From: Anaerolineales bacterium UBA5797
GTDB taxonomy: Bacteria > Chloroflexota > Anaerolineae > Anaerolineales > Villigracilaceae
Assembly: GCA_002418205.1 (NCBI GenBank)
Contig: DIDP01000082.1
Coordinates: 1-58,970 of the forward strand
Direction: 5' to 3'
Length of the DNA: 58,970 nucleotides
Below are positions 17,493 through 26,364 of this stretch, piece by piece; position 1 is the stretch's first letter, and each line of letters begins with the position of its first letter. Below the pieces are notes generated by a model. It was not told the DNA's origin and searched no databases. It was given only the letters and a program-made list of their open reading frames with translations. The translations under genes were made by a program, and so were the position numbers.

Positions 17493-18875
17493 TCACTTCC
17501 CAAACCATTTTCGTTTGCGAGTTTGATTTGGAATCAATCCCACACGCATCGCGCCTTCCCGCGCGGCAGGCACGAAGTGTGCGGCAAAACCAAGCAATGA
17601 ATCAGCGAATGGACCAAGCTCCTCCAGCTTTTCCTTCTTGTAGCGCCAGATCAGGATATCCTCCCGCCGATCCGAGTTGACTGCCTGCGCCGCCAGACGC
17701 GGGTCAACGATGGGGATGATGCCATTGGGGATCAAGGCCAGTTCGATCTTGTCCTCCGTCAATGCCCCCTGCAGCATCTTGTGCGCCGCCTTGAAACCAT
17801 CTCCAACCACCTGGTTGTAGCAGAGCTTGACGCGGCTGCCGACAAATTCATGCGCACTGGATTTTCCCACCACGCTTGCCAGCGAATTGATCATCCTGGC
17901 GATCCAACGCCTGGTTTCCGCCAGATCCGGGATCTCCGGCTTGATCACAATCGCGATGCCTTCGGCGGATTTGAGCGCGGCGCGATGCACGACATGCGCC
18001 GGATTGATTCCCACATCCATGATGACCACGCCACCGGCGGCAACGCCGGCATCGTAGAGGCCCTGGATGACCTCCGCAACTTTTCCCTCCTGTTGCAGCA
18101 CTTCATCGCCGAGATCATCTGTGATCAGTCCGGGGAGAACACGAAGCGTCGGCAGATTCTCCAGTGGTGTGAAGGCATTCAGGAAGGCGGCACCGGATGC
18201 CACATCGCTCATGATACGTTCGCTTCGCTCAGTACGCGTCCCCTTGTTCGCCCTGGCGATCTCACGGCGCAGCAATCCGATCATGGTAGTGTTGACCCGC
18301 TCCATCCGCATGTGATACTGCAGTGCCCCGGCATTCCCATCCGCATCCACGAGATAGGTGGTGATGCCAGCCAAGGCGAGAGACACAGCCAGGTTGACGG
18401 CAACAGTGGTCTTGCCCGTACCGCCTTTTGGGGAGGTGATGGCGATCTTGCGGACAGCCATACCGGATTGAATACGGGCGGACATGTCACTGCCCAGCAC
18501 CGCCCGGCGATATTGATCGTCGGAGGCAAGATTGCCGGCCTCCGCCCTGCGCATCTCTTCCAACAACTTGTTGAGGTCCATATCCGAGGGTGGATAGGCA
18601 ACTGCCGGTACCCCAACCCCATTTGCCCAGGAGGACATGCCATCCCCCACACCTGCCACGACAAAGATCAGCTTGCCGCGTTCGGCTGCCTTCACCAGGC
18701 TCTCCGGCGACACGGATGATTCAGGTGAGATCACGATGATGGCACGGAAATCGAACAGGTCCAAATGCTGCGGTGTGAAGGCAGCGATCTGTGCCACCAC
18801 GGAATGACCCTGTTCCGCCAACTGCATATTCAAACGGGAAGTGACGTTTCCCGCACCCAGTAGAAGCACCTGCAT
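17493..18875 (-). CDS. cpaE: CpaE/TadZ-type MinD-like ATPase
   Basis: 460 aa. Residues 1-105 form a Rossmann or receiver-like domain with no obvious phospho-acceptor motif, as in TadZ/CpaE. The MinD/ParA-type ATPase follows with the deviant Walker A SPKGGTGKTT (K150, GGTGKT 151-156), YLVDADGNAG and VVIMDVG. In Tad systems this protein places the secretion ATPase at a site in the cell. The last residues (RKRKWFGK) are strongly basic. It is separated by two bases from the CpaB-like gene and three from cpaF. Confidence 0.88.
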   Translation of the reverse strand: MQVLLLGAGNVTSRLNMQLAEQGHSVVAQIAAFTPQHLDLFDFRAIIVISPESSVSPESLVKAAERGKLIFVVAGVGDGMSSWANGVGVPAVAYPPSDMDLNKLLEEMRRAEAGNLASDDQYRRAVLGSDMSARIQSGMAVRKIAITSPKGGTGKTTVAVNLAVSLALAGITTYLVDADGNAGALQYHMRMERVNTTMIGLLRREIARANKGTRTERSERIMSDVASGAAFLNAFTPLENLPTLRVLPGLITDDLGDEVLQQEGKVAEVIQGLYDAGVAAGGVVIMDVGINPAHVVHRAALKSAEGIAIVIKPEIPDLAETRRWIARMINSLASVVGKSSAHEFVGSRVKLCYNQVVGDGFKAAHKMLQGALTEDKIELALIPNGIIPIVDPRLAAQAVNSDRREDILIWRYKKEKLEELGPFADSLLGFAAHFVPAAREGAMRVGLIPNQTRKRKWFGK

Positions 18876-18877
18876 GA

Positions 18878-19783
18878 TTACTTGCCTCCCAGGATTTCTT
18901 CACGATCCGACTTGAACAGATCCTCGAAATCCCAATAGGTAAAACCGGCTGTGGGATCCGCATCACCGCGCGCCATGAGTGACACCACCAGGCTGTCCCC
19001 CTGCTGCAAGGCAAGCGACAACACTTCGCGGCTTTCATTCGGAACGAGCAGGATCAGCATCTTCGAACCCTCATCGATGGTGAAGGATGAATTACTGGAA
19101 TCTGTTGAGTCAGTCGGTTGTGGCAGACCCTGTACCGAGATCACCCGCACACCCATTGGAAACAGATCCTTTGCCAGCGGCGGCATGGCACGGCTCAAGG
19201 CATCCGCCCTTTCCTCCTCCACAGGCTGTGGCGTGGTTTCCACCTGAACAACATTGGGATCGAGTATAAATTCGGGTTCAGGTATTGGTGTGGTCAACTG
19301 TTGCGGTCGGCTACTGATCACCACTGTCACACCCACCAAATCACCAGGCAGGAACGCCTCCGCATCCGGTGCAACCAGGTTCATTGCATCCAAAGGCAGG
19401 GGAAACAAACTAAAGCCGGGATACTTCGCAAGTACTGCCGACAATCTTGTTCCCTCCGCTGCCTGTGCAACAATGGCGGATCGAAAGACCGGTTGTCCGC
19501 TTCCGATCGGCTGGGCAACCACACCACCAACCACATCTGTCACCTCCTCACCCGGAATATACAGTTCGGCAACCTCATCCTGAAAGACCGTCTTGACTGC
19601 GAGGTCACCCGCCGTGATGACATCGCCGATGTTCAGATCATGCGTCGCTGACAAGACAGAGACCGTGGGCGGTTTCTGCGCCGCGCCCAGGGCGTTCAAG
19701 GCGATGAAGGCGATCAGGAAAATTCCAACCGACACACCCAGGACCGCGAGGTTCACGCCGGTCGAGGCAATTCGTTTAAGCAT
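18878..19783 (-). CDS. cpaB: CpaB/RcpC-type SAF-domain pilus assembly protein
   Basis: 301 aa from ATG 19783 (GGAGAA six to eight bases upstream; an earlier in-frame Met at 19801 is less likely). One N-terminal transmembrane helix (about 10-30) then a SAF domain (VSVLSATHDLNIGDVITAGD; GQPVFRSAI) and a C-terminal half with a Ser/Thr-rich segment. In Tad systems CpaB/RcpC acts outside the membrane with the secretin; this lineage is a likely monoderm, so an adapted role is possible (inference). It overlaps the end of the upstream gene by eight bases. Confidence 0.87.
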   Translation of the reverse strand: MLKRIASTGVNLAVLGVSVGIFLIAFIALNALGAAQKPPTVSVLSATHDLNIGDVITAGDLAVKTVFQDEVAELYIPGEEVTDVVGGVVAQPIGSGQPVFRSAIVAQAAEGTRLSAVLAKYPGFSLFPLPLDAMNLVAPDAEAFLPGDLVGVTVVISSRPQQLTTPIPEPEFILDPNVVQVETTPQPVEEERADALSRAMPPLAKDLFPMGVRVISVQGLPQPTDSTDSSNSSFTIDEGSKMLILLVPNESREVLSLALQQGDSLVVSLMARGDADPTAGFTYWDFEDLFKSDREEILGGK

Positions 19784-20414
19784 TTTGTTTTCTCCGTTCA
19801 TTGGGTTTCCAGGGCAATGGGCTCTGGGTGATCGCCTGTCGCAGGGCAGGCGTTTCTCGAATGATCTCCTCCAGTTGTTCGAGGCTGCCCCGCATCAAGC
19901 CGTACAGGATCACCATGACAAAATCCGTCCTGAGATGCCTGGACCGAAACACTTGATGATGCGTTTGCAGGGTCTGCCGGGCAACGTCCAGAACGTCTGC
20001 TTCCGTCAGCGCTTCCGCGGAAAGGCGGTTCATGTCCGGAAAGGACAACTGGATCAGGTCGGCCAATTCATTCCTGATGTGTTGCGATGACTCGGAACCA
20101 TGTACCGGCGATGCCACAGGAGAGGATGGGTTGAGTAAATCGGGAATGGGAGTTTGTGGATCGATCTTCAACTGCTCAATGGCACGCGGCAGGCGTTTGA
20201 GCCCGGCTTGAATGGCTTCCGTGAGTCGTGCCTGCGCCTCTGCGGGTAATGCAGCCACAGCCTCCACATTGCGTTGCGATACGTGTTCACGCAGTTCGTT
20301 CGGTAATGATTCGAACAGGCGTTGCCGGCGTTCGCGTTTGGATTGGTATGTTTCGCTCATGCGGGCATCATACAAAAGTGTGTCGGCAGGTGTGGTGGTC
20401 GTGTCGGTAATCAT
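19776..20414 (-). CDS. Tad-operon leader protein of unknown function (about 212 aa)
   Basis: First gene of the operon. The start is uncertain: ATG 20414 is used, with ATG 20360 (MSETYQSKRERR) and a TTG at 20429 as alternatives; none has a clear ribosome site. The protein is mainly helical and charged, without signal peptide. It has LFESLPNELREHVSQRNVEAVAAL in the first half and LRTDFVMVILYGLMRGSLEQLEEII near the end. No family recognised. Its overlap with cpaB suggests coupled translation and membership of the secretion module. Confidence 0.62.
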   Translation of the reverse strand: MITDTTTTPADTLLYDARMSETYQSKRERRQRLFESLPNELREHVSQRNVEAVAALPAEAQARLTEAIQAGLKRLPRAIEQLKIDPQTPIPDLLNPSSPVASPVHGSESSQHIRNELADLIQLSFPDMNRLSAEALTEADVLDVARQTLQTHHQVFRSRHLRTDFVMVILYGLMRGSLEQLEEIIRETPALRQAITQSPLPWKPNERRKQNA

Positions 20415-20484
20415 TGCCGCCGTTTGCAATATAAAGTTGATGTGAGCACAGGAATCCTTGTTAACACTTATGTATAAAAAGTGA

Positions 20485-20493
20485 TGTTATAAT
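20485..20493 (+). promoter_or_regulatory. Extended -10 promoter for the Fic gene
   Basis: TGTTATAAT (TG-N-TATAAT, the perfect extended -10 form) ends 38 bases before the fic ATG. No good -35 box is spaced from it, which fits extended -10 promoters. Transcription would start at about 20500. The same 120-base gap must hold the promoter of the divergent Tad-type operon. Confidence 0.6.
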
Positions 20494-20531
20494 ACTCCAT
20501 ATTTACACCACCAAAAACCGCAGGTATTACG

Positions 20532-21686
20532 ATGAAACCAGGAGATTTTCACAACAAACGGTCCGGTGAAGCCATTCGAACACAGAAAGGCCATTGGGCA
20601 TTCATCCCGGCTCCCCTCCCGCCTGACTTGGATTGGTCGCCAGTCCTGATTACAGCGCTCTCTGATGCGGAGCGTGAGCTTGCCAGATTAACCACTCTGG
20701 CAGGCGGCTTCCCATTTCCACGTCTGCTCATCCAGCCCTTTATACGACGTGAGGCAGTGTTATCCTCCCGCATCGAGGGAACGCGCGCATCGCTGACGGA
20801 TCTGTACAATTACGAATCCGCCCAACTATCCTTCCTGGAACCCGATGACGATGTACGGGAAGTTCACAACTACGTTCTTGCTTTGGACCACGGTCTGGAA
20901 CGATTGGAAACCCTGCCGGTCAGCCTGCGGTTGATCCGTGAGCTCCATGCCAGACTGATGGAAGGGGTGCGCGGCAGCCAACTCACTCCGGGAAAATTCC
21001 GCAGAACACAGAATTGGATCGGTCCGGCGGGCAGTACCATCGATACCGCCACTTATGTTCCACCGCCGGTGGATGAGATGCAGGATGCACTAAATGCAAT
21101 GGAAAAATTCATTCACACTGATACGGGTCTTCCCGCTCTGGTACGTGCTGGCTTGATCCATTACCAGTTTGAGGCGATTCACCCCTTCCTGGACGGGAAT
21201 GGACGGGTGGGACGGTTATTGGTCATGTTGTTGCTGCGCGATTGGAATGCATTGTCCCAACCCCTCCTAAACCTGAGTGCTTATTTTGAACATTACCGCC
21301 AGGAATATTACGATCACCTATTGGCTGTCTCCCAACGCGGCAAATGGGAGGAATGGCTGAGATTCTTCCTGCGGGGCATCACCACCCAGACGCAGGATAG
21401 TGTGTTCCGCATGAACCGGCTGCAGGGTATCCGTACCCACTATGAGGAACTGGTGCACGCAGATCGTAATCCGGGACGCATGACTGCCGTGATCGATTTT
21501 ATTTTTTCGCGTCCCATCCTGACTGTTGGTCAATTGGAAACTGCCTTGGATATGCCGTATATGGCAGCCAAACGATATGTGGACAAGCTGGTGAAGGCGG
21601 GTGTCCTAAAAGAGACCACCGGTTACGCACGCAACCGGATTTTCATGGCGCATGAAGTGTTCCAGGCATTGGAAGATACAACCTAA
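20532..21686 (+). CDS. fic: Fic-domain protein AMP transferase with C-terminal winged helix
   Basis: 384 aa. The catalytic Fic motif HPFLDGNGRVGR begins at about residue 217 and is complete. The N-terminal domain (FIRREAVLSSRIEGTRASLTDL, about 72-92) carries the S-x3-E-G inhibitory motif of class II Fic proteins, in which the Glu blocks ATP placement until it is released. The C-terminal 90 residues form a winged helix (ILTVGQLETALDMPYMAAKRYVDKLVKAGVLKET), suggesting DNA binding and autoregulation. These proteins transfer AMP to target proteins; the target is not predictable here. No antitoxin gene lies next to it, as expected for a self-inhibited class II member. Confidence 0.92.
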   Translation: MKPGDFHNKRSGEAIRTQKGHWAFIPAPLPPDLDWSPVLITALSDAERELARLTTLAGGFPFPRLLIQPFIRREAVLSSRIEGTRASLTDLYNYESAQLSFLEPDDDVREVHNYVLALDHGLERLETLPVSLRLIRELHARLMEGVRGSQLTPGKFRRTQNWIGPAGSTIDTATYVPPPVDEMQDALNAMEKFIHTDTGLPALVRAGLIHYQFEAIHPFLDGNGRVGRLLVMLLLRDWNALSQPLLNLSAYFEHYRQEYYDHLLAVSQRGKWEEWLRFFLRGITTQTQDSVFRMNRLQGIRTHYEELVHADRNPGRMTAVIDFIFSRPILTVGQLETALDMPYMAAKRYVDKLVKAGVLKETTGYARNRIFMAHEVFQALEDTT

Positions 21687-22150
21687 CCCGCCTCAGCAAT
21701 CTCCTGCACCGCCCTTTGCAGATCGTCCACCGGTGCGGGTTTTGTCAGGGCATTCGCGCCAAGGGATCGATAGCATTCCACCAGCTGCACATCTGCGCTG
21801 CACAGCAATACCCGTCCCTCCTCGCCACGCTCCTTCAACATGGCATAGATCTCCTCGCCAGATACGCCGACGGGTGCATGTGGTGCATGACCACATCCGG
21901 CAGGGTTTGGTCTTACAAAGACGGCCTCCTGAGTTCGTAGGCGAGCAGGCGCAGCTCCTTCAAAGCCTGTTGCGCTGTTTCGCCAGGCCATGCAATGTTA
22001 CCAACAACTTTATTTACATCCCTACTTTGGGCAGTGCGACGACTGGCTTCCGCCAACTGCTGGCGTTTGGGGATATCCACAGTCGAACCAAGGATCAATA
22101 TCTCTTCATCCGTCTCGATTGGATTGTCGATTCGACCCGCGGCTGTCAAA
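21683..22150 (-). pseudogene. Decayed two-component remnant: histidine kinase fragment fused to response-regulator receiver fragment
   Basis: The minus strand from 22149 gives KRQQLAEASRRTAQSRDV and TAQQALKELRLLAYELRRP, then a stop; this matches the dimerisation region of NarL-family sensor kinases (usual form ALKEMRLLVYELRPP). About 25-60 bases on, another frame gives a receiver: LPDVVMH in one frame and GVSGEEIYAMLKERG plus VLLCSAD, GANALTKPAPVDDL in the next, so a frameshift splits it and the phospho-acceptor Asp region is damaged. The kinase ATPase domain is missing. It is a deletion relic between fic and the transporter operon. Confidence 0.75.
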
Positions 22151-22201
22151 AGATGAGATGGCCAAAGTCAAGTGTTGGTCAATCGAAATGATGGCTTTTA
22201 T

Positions 22202-23254
22202 TTATTGATGAGAATCTGGATGAAAGGCTTTCAACAAACTTTCCCAACCTTGCTTGATTTGGAACGATCTCAATCTCCATGTGCCTACGATCCCAAATGG
22301 AATGAACAACACAAACAACACATACACCGCGCCATTGATGAAACTGGCGCTTTCACCGATGTAACGCCTCAATCCAAAATCCAGCAAACGATACACGATT
22401 GCGCCCACGAACGCCCCCTGAAGCGTCCCCACACCGCCAATCAAAATGATCAGCAACGCAGTGACGGTAAATCCCAACCCGGCAACGTTCGGACTCACGA
22501 TCGGTTGATATAGCGTATGCAAGAATCCTGCCAGCGCCGCAGTGAAGGAAGACAGAGTCAACGCTGCGAGTTTGAAGTAGAACGTGTTATATCCCAGCAT
22601 TTGTGCACGGCTTTCGTTTTCACGAATGGCTGTACACACACGCCCAGTCGGTGAATTGACAAAGCGCTGGTAGAGTAAATATATCGATATCAAAACCACC
22701 AATGCAATAAAGTAAAAACGCAGACGTTCGTTTGCAGGACTGATCCACTCAGGGACGATCACGCCCTGCAAACCCACATCCGCACCTGTGTAAGTGCCGA
22801 GTTCAGTCGACATGATGACGATGTGAAATACGGAGGCGATCCCCAACGTAACCAGTGCAAAGGTGATCCCCCTTACGCGCGGCAATACCAGCCCAAACAA
22901 TACGGCCTGTACGATTGAGGCCACAAATACGATCCCAAAAGTCGCGGGCAGTGAAAGGTCGAGGGTCTTGATGGCGATCCCTGTGAGGTACGCGCCCACC
23001 GCAAAGAACATGGAATGACCGAACGAAAGTAAGCCTGTGATTCCAAAGATCACATCGTAGCTGAGCGCATACAACGCAAGTATGAAGATCTCGATGGCGA
23101 GACCTTGAATGAATTTGGAATTCCCGGAGAGATTATTCCACACAGCAACAGGAGACGCGCCGTCAAATAATCCAACGATAAACGGAAGAAGAACAAGCAA
23201 AACAAGGGTGATCAATAACCCGCGATTCTTTGCAAAGATGGAAGTTCGTGTCAT
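22202..23254 (-). CDS. livM: Branched-chain amino-acid-type ABC transporter permease LivM
   Basis: 350 aa, integral membrane protein with about ten hydrophobic segments. The LivM family phrase GITGLLSFGHSMFFAVGAYLTG is near residue 70-90 and the coupling loop GTLQGAFVGAIVYRLLDFGLRRYIG near 280-305. It pairs with LivH in the membrane and couples to LivF/LivG. It is the last gene of the five-gene LIV cluster, three bases after livH. The substrate need not be an amino acid: LIV-type systems in catabolic loci often import aromatic or other carboxylates. Confidence 0.93.
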   Translation of the reverse strand: MTRTSIFAKNRGLLITLVLLVLLPFIVGLFDGASPVAVWNNLSGNSKFIQGLAIEIFILALYALSYDVIFGITGLLSFGHSMFFAVGAYLTGIAIKTLDLSLPATFGIVFVASIVQAVLFGLVLPRVRGITFALVTLGIASVFHIVIMSTELGTYTGADVGLQGVIVPEWISPANERLRFYFIALVVLISIYLLYQRFVNSPTGRVCTAIRENESRAQMLGYNTFYFKLAALTLSSFTAALAGFLHTLYQPIVSPNVAGLGFTVTALLIILIGGVGTLQGAFVGAIVYRLLDFGLRRYIGESASFINGAVYVLFVLFIPFGIVGTWRLRSFQIKQGWESLLKAFHPDSHQ

Positions 23255-23257
23255 CGT

Positions 23258-24805
23258 TTATTCCTTTTTGCCCAACAAGCCGTTCGGCAGGATCAGCAAA
23301 ATGATAACCATTAACAACACTGTGGATGCAGGCACCAGCGGCGGTGATGGCTTGAAAACGATCTCCGTGAATGGAACGGGAATTCCGATTTGCCCGTATT
23401 TGATGATGAATTGTTGAATAAGCCCCACCAACACAGAACCGAGCGCGGCACCAGGATAATTCGTCAACCCGCCGATGGCAAGCGCGATCAGCGCATTGAG
23501 AAACAGACTCTCGCCCATGAAGTTGGACAGACCGGTGGATGGAGCCGCCAGCACGCCACCCAAAGCCGCCAAACCGACCCCGAGCGCAAAGACCATCGTG
23601 AAGACCCTTCTCACATTGATGCCCAATGCTTCCACCATTTCGCGATCCTGCACACCCGCGCGGATAATCATGCCGAGGCGGGTGCGTTGCAGCAAAACCC
23701 AGATCGAGATCAATACCACCAGTCCCACGATCGGAATGAAGATCTCGTTATAAACGCGCACGCGGCCTTCCCACAGCAGGATCGTCGAGCAGTGATTCGC
23801 CCACCAATCTGCAAAATTGGTCGCCGGGCATGCACCGCCCGTGCCATTGAAGAAATCGGGTTTCGGCGTTACAAATTCGGGTCGTCCCCAAACGGCACGC
23901 ACCATCTCGATGCCGATGGCGCTTAACCCCAACGTGAGCATCAGTTGATAGATCGGGCGGCTGTATAACGGGCGGATCAATGTCGCTTCCATGAGCCCTC
24001 CCAAACCTGCTCCGCTTGCCATGGCAACGATCACTGCGATCAGGAACAACCAATTGGAGTTCAGCGCGGTCAATGCGTTGGTCAACGAATCGTTATAAGC
24101 AAACCCAACCAGTGCAACCACCAATAAGGCCGCAAAGCCAATAAACGATTTCCATGAGATGCGTACAGTGCGCTGCGCATCCTTGCCGAATAACGACAGC
24201 CCAAACGCGCCAAACATGCTCGCGAGCAACAATCCGATCAATGCCACCGCGGGCGATATTTCAGTGAAAGTCGCAGGCTGTACCGGCAGGCGCGTCCCCT
24301 GGCTTGCCATGAATGAAAATGTGACCGGGCTCTGACTGTAATTTTCCACGTTCCAGATGGCAATGGGATATCGAGGCAGAATAAAGCCAAGGACGAGAAG
24401 TGAGACGAGGCCTAAAGCCCAGGGGAGAAAACGCTTCATTCTTAAGCCGAGCCTGATTCGGGATGAAAGATGCGGGTACAAATCCCCAAGAGCGAACCCG
24501 CTTAATATCAACGCAAGCGGAGTCAAAAGGTCCATGATCGTATCCGGGCGGACGATCACAGTCCAGCCAATGTATGCGCCGATCATGAAGAGCGTACCAT
24601 GCGCAAGGTTGAGGACATCCAGCAGTCCAAAGATGAGCGAGAACCCCGAAGCGACAAGGAACGTGATGGAGCCAACCGCGAGACCGCGCAGAAGCGTGAT
24701 AACAAAGTCCTGCCGATCCATTCCCTGCGCAGCAACACCGAGCATGAATGCAATGACCACAAGCGTGATGATGAGCACAAGATTTTTTCGGATGAGCATG
24801 TTCAT
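23258..24805 (-). CDS. livH: Branched-chain amino-acid-type ABC transporter permease LivH with a large insertion
   Basis: 515 aa, far longer than the usual 290-300. The N-terminal part (ASGFSLIFGLLDVLNLAHGTLFMIGAY, about 50-80) and the C-terminal part (about 280-515, with RTRLGMIIRAGVQDREMVEALGINVRRVF and GGLTNYPGAALGSVLVGLIQQF) are typical LivH. Between them about 180 residues carry extra membrane segments and a hydrophilic stretch (VENYSQSPVTFSFMASQGTRLP). The reading frame is open throughout and coding-like, so this is an architectural expansion and not a frameshift. It lies one base from livF and three from livM. Confidence 0.92.
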   Translation of the reverse strand: MNMLIRKNLVLIITLVVIAFMLGVAAQGMDRQDFVITLLRGLAVGSITFLVASGFSLIFGLLDVLNLAHGTLFMIGAYIGWTVIVRPDTIMDLLTPLALILSGFALGDLYPHLSSRIRLGLRMKRFLPWALGLVSLLVLGFILPRYPIAIWNVENYSQSPVTFSFMASQGTRLPVQPATFTEISPAVALIGLLLASMFGAFGLSLFGKDAQRTVRISWKSFIGFAALLVVALVGFAYNDSLTNALTALNSNWLFLIAVIVAMASGAGLGGLMEATLIRPLYSRPIYQLMLTLGLSAIGIEMVRAVWGRPEFVTPKPDFFNGTGGACPATNFADWWANHCSTILLWEGRVRVYNEIFIPIVGLVVLISIWVLLQRTRLGMIIRAGVQDREMVEALGINVRRVFTMVFALGVGLAALGGVLAAPSTGLSNFMGESLFLNALIALAIGGLTNYPGAALGSVLVGLIQQFIIKYGQIGIPVPFTEIVFKPSPPLVPASTVLLMVIILLILPNGLLGKKE

Positions 24806-24806
24806 G

Positions 24807-25511
24807 TTACGCGGCTCCCAGGAAATGATGGATGGCGGCTTTATCCCTGGCGAGATCTTTCATCTTGCCGGATTGCACGGAGCGGCCTTCTTCTAGGATG
24901 ATATAGTATTCAGCAAGCTTGCTGGCAACAAGAAAATTCTGCTCCACAAGAACAATTGTTGACTCCTTCGAAAGTTCACGAATGGCAGACATCATGTTTT
25001 CGATGATGACGGGCGCCAGCCCTTCGCTCGGTTCATCAATGAGGAGAAGCTTGTTGTCCGCCACGAGGGCGCGGGCGATGGCCAGCATTTGCTGTTGTCC
25101 ACCGGAAAGACTTGTACCGGGCAGTGTAATGAGGCGTTGAAGATCGGGGAATAAATTGAAGATGAATTCTTTTTTGCGGAGATAATCGCCCCTGCCGCGT
25201 TCGGCGATTTTGAGATTTTCTTCGACTGTGAGATCGCGGAAGATGGCACGGTGTTCAGGGACAAAACCTATGCCCATGTTCGCAATGTCAAAGGAACGCA
25301 TAGCCTGCACTTCGTTTCCATCGTAGATAACCCTGCCCTCCCGCGGCGGGGTAAGCCCGATAATGGATTTCAGCGTGGTGGTTTTGCCCGCGCCATTCCG
25401 TCCGAGCAACACTGTGATGGAACCCTTCGGCACCTGCACATTCACGCCCTGCAGGATATGATATTGGCCGATGTACGTATGGATGCCTTGAACTTCGAGA
25501 ATGTTTTCCAT
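24807..25511 (-). CDS. livF: LIV-type ABC transporter ATPase LivF
   Basis: 234 aa ABC ATPase: Walker A LLGRNGAGKTTTLKS, signature LSGGQQQMLAIARAL, Walker B LLLIDEPSEGLAP, and a His switch region ending VLVEQNF. Length and the phrase FVPEHRAIFRDLTVEENL are those of LivF. It works with LivG at the cytoplasmic face to power the LivH/LivM channel. It follows livG by 16 bases. Confidence 0.94.
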   Translation of the reverse strand: MENILEVQGIHTYIGQYHILQGVNVQVPKGSITVLLGRNGAGKTTTLKSIIGLTPPREGRVIYDGNEVQAMRSFDIANMGIGFVPEHRAIFRDLTVEENLKIAERGRGDYLRKKEFIFNLFPDLQRLITLPGTSLSGGQQQMLAIARALVADNKLLLIDEPSEGLAPVIIENMMSAIRELSKESTIVLVEQNFLVASKLAEYYIILEEGRSVQSGKMKDLARDKAAIHHFLGAA

Positions 25512-25527
25512 GTTTATTCAAGACCTT

Positions 25528-26298
25528 TCATACATTCAGATCATACAAACCACCCAGATAGGCGGTTTGCACTTCCTTATTAGCGGCAATCTCCGCGGGG
25601 GTTCCCTCTGCAAGGATTTTGCCAAGATGCATCACTGTGATCTCATCCGAAACGCTCATCACCACGTTCATATTGTGTTCAACAAGCATGACCGTTCTAT
25701 CCCCGGATTTTTGAATCCCCTGGATCAATGCGATCAAGTCGGGGACCTGTTCCGCAGCCATGCCTGCGGTGGGTTCATCCAAAAGTAACACTTCGGGGTC
25801 AGGTGCAAGGATCATGCCCAATTCGAGTTTGCGTTGGTCACCATGCGGAAGTGTGCGTGCCAGCGTGTAAGCACGATTTTTCAAGCCAACCTGCTCGATG
25901 ACTTCCGAAGTCCGTGCTTCGTAGTTTTTGAATCGTGAAGCGGATTGCCAGAATTTAAAATTATCACGCCCCATGGCCTGTGCCGCAAGACGAATGTTTT
26001 CAAAGACAGTGAGATTGGGAAAGATGTTCGTGATCTGGAAGGAGCGTCCAATCCCGAAATGGATCGTGCGATGGACAGGCTGGTGTGTAATGTCTTTTCC
26101 CTTGAAGATGACCTGTCCGCTGGTGGGTTCGAGGTTGCCGCTTAACAAATTAAAGAAGGTCGTTTTCCCCGCTCCGTTCGGACCGATAATGGCATGCAAT
26201 GAGTTCTTGCGCACTTTGAGGTTGACACTGTCAACAGCGATCAACGCGCCAAAATGCTTGCTCAGATTTTTCGTTTCGAAAATGATGTCTGTGGTCAT
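25528..26298 (-). CDS. livG: LIV-type ABC transporter ATPase LivG
   Basis: 256 aa; ATG 26298 has GGAAGGTG ahead of it. Walker A IIGPNGAGKTTFFNLLSG, signature LPHGDQRKLELGMIL (the form common in LivG), Walker B VLLLDEPTAGM, and the C-terminal LivG extension ending TAYLGGLYDLNV. It pairs with LivF. A long hairpin separates it from the binding-protein gene upstream. Confidence 0.94.
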   Translation of the reverse strand: MTTDIIFETKNLSKHFGALIAVDSVNLKVRKNSLHAIIGPNGAGKTTFFNLLSGNLEPTSGQVIFKGKDITHQPVHRTIHFGIGRSFQITNIFPNLTVFENIRLAAQAMGRDNFKFWQSASRFKNYEARTSEVIEQVGLKNRAYTLARTLPHGDQRKLELGMILAPDPEVLLLDEPTAGMAAEQVPDLIALIQGIQKSGDRTVMLVEHNMNVVMSVSDEITVMHLGKILAEGTPAEIAANKEVQTAYLGGLYDLNV

Positions 26299-26315
26299 CG
26301 CACCTTCCAGATAGG

Positions 26316-26353
26316 AATGAATCCCTGAGGAGTTTCCTCCTCAGGGATTCATT
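26316..26353 (-). promoter_or_regulatory. 16-bp hairpin between the binding-protein gene and livG
   Basis: Arms 26316-26331 and 26338-26353 pair perfectly over 16 bases with a six-base loop, in the 66-base gap between the substrate-binding protein and livG. There is no T-run on the minus-strand downstream side, so it probably works as an RNA stabiliser or processing site, or as a leaky stop that keeps the binding protein in excess over the membrane parts. Confidence 0.72.
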
Positions 26354-26364
26354 GTAAACCAGAA

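Noticed and set aside
17781..18719. 312-aa open frame on the plus strand
   Set aside because: Antisense to the CpaE/TadZ ATPase; His- and Asp-rich mirror composition.
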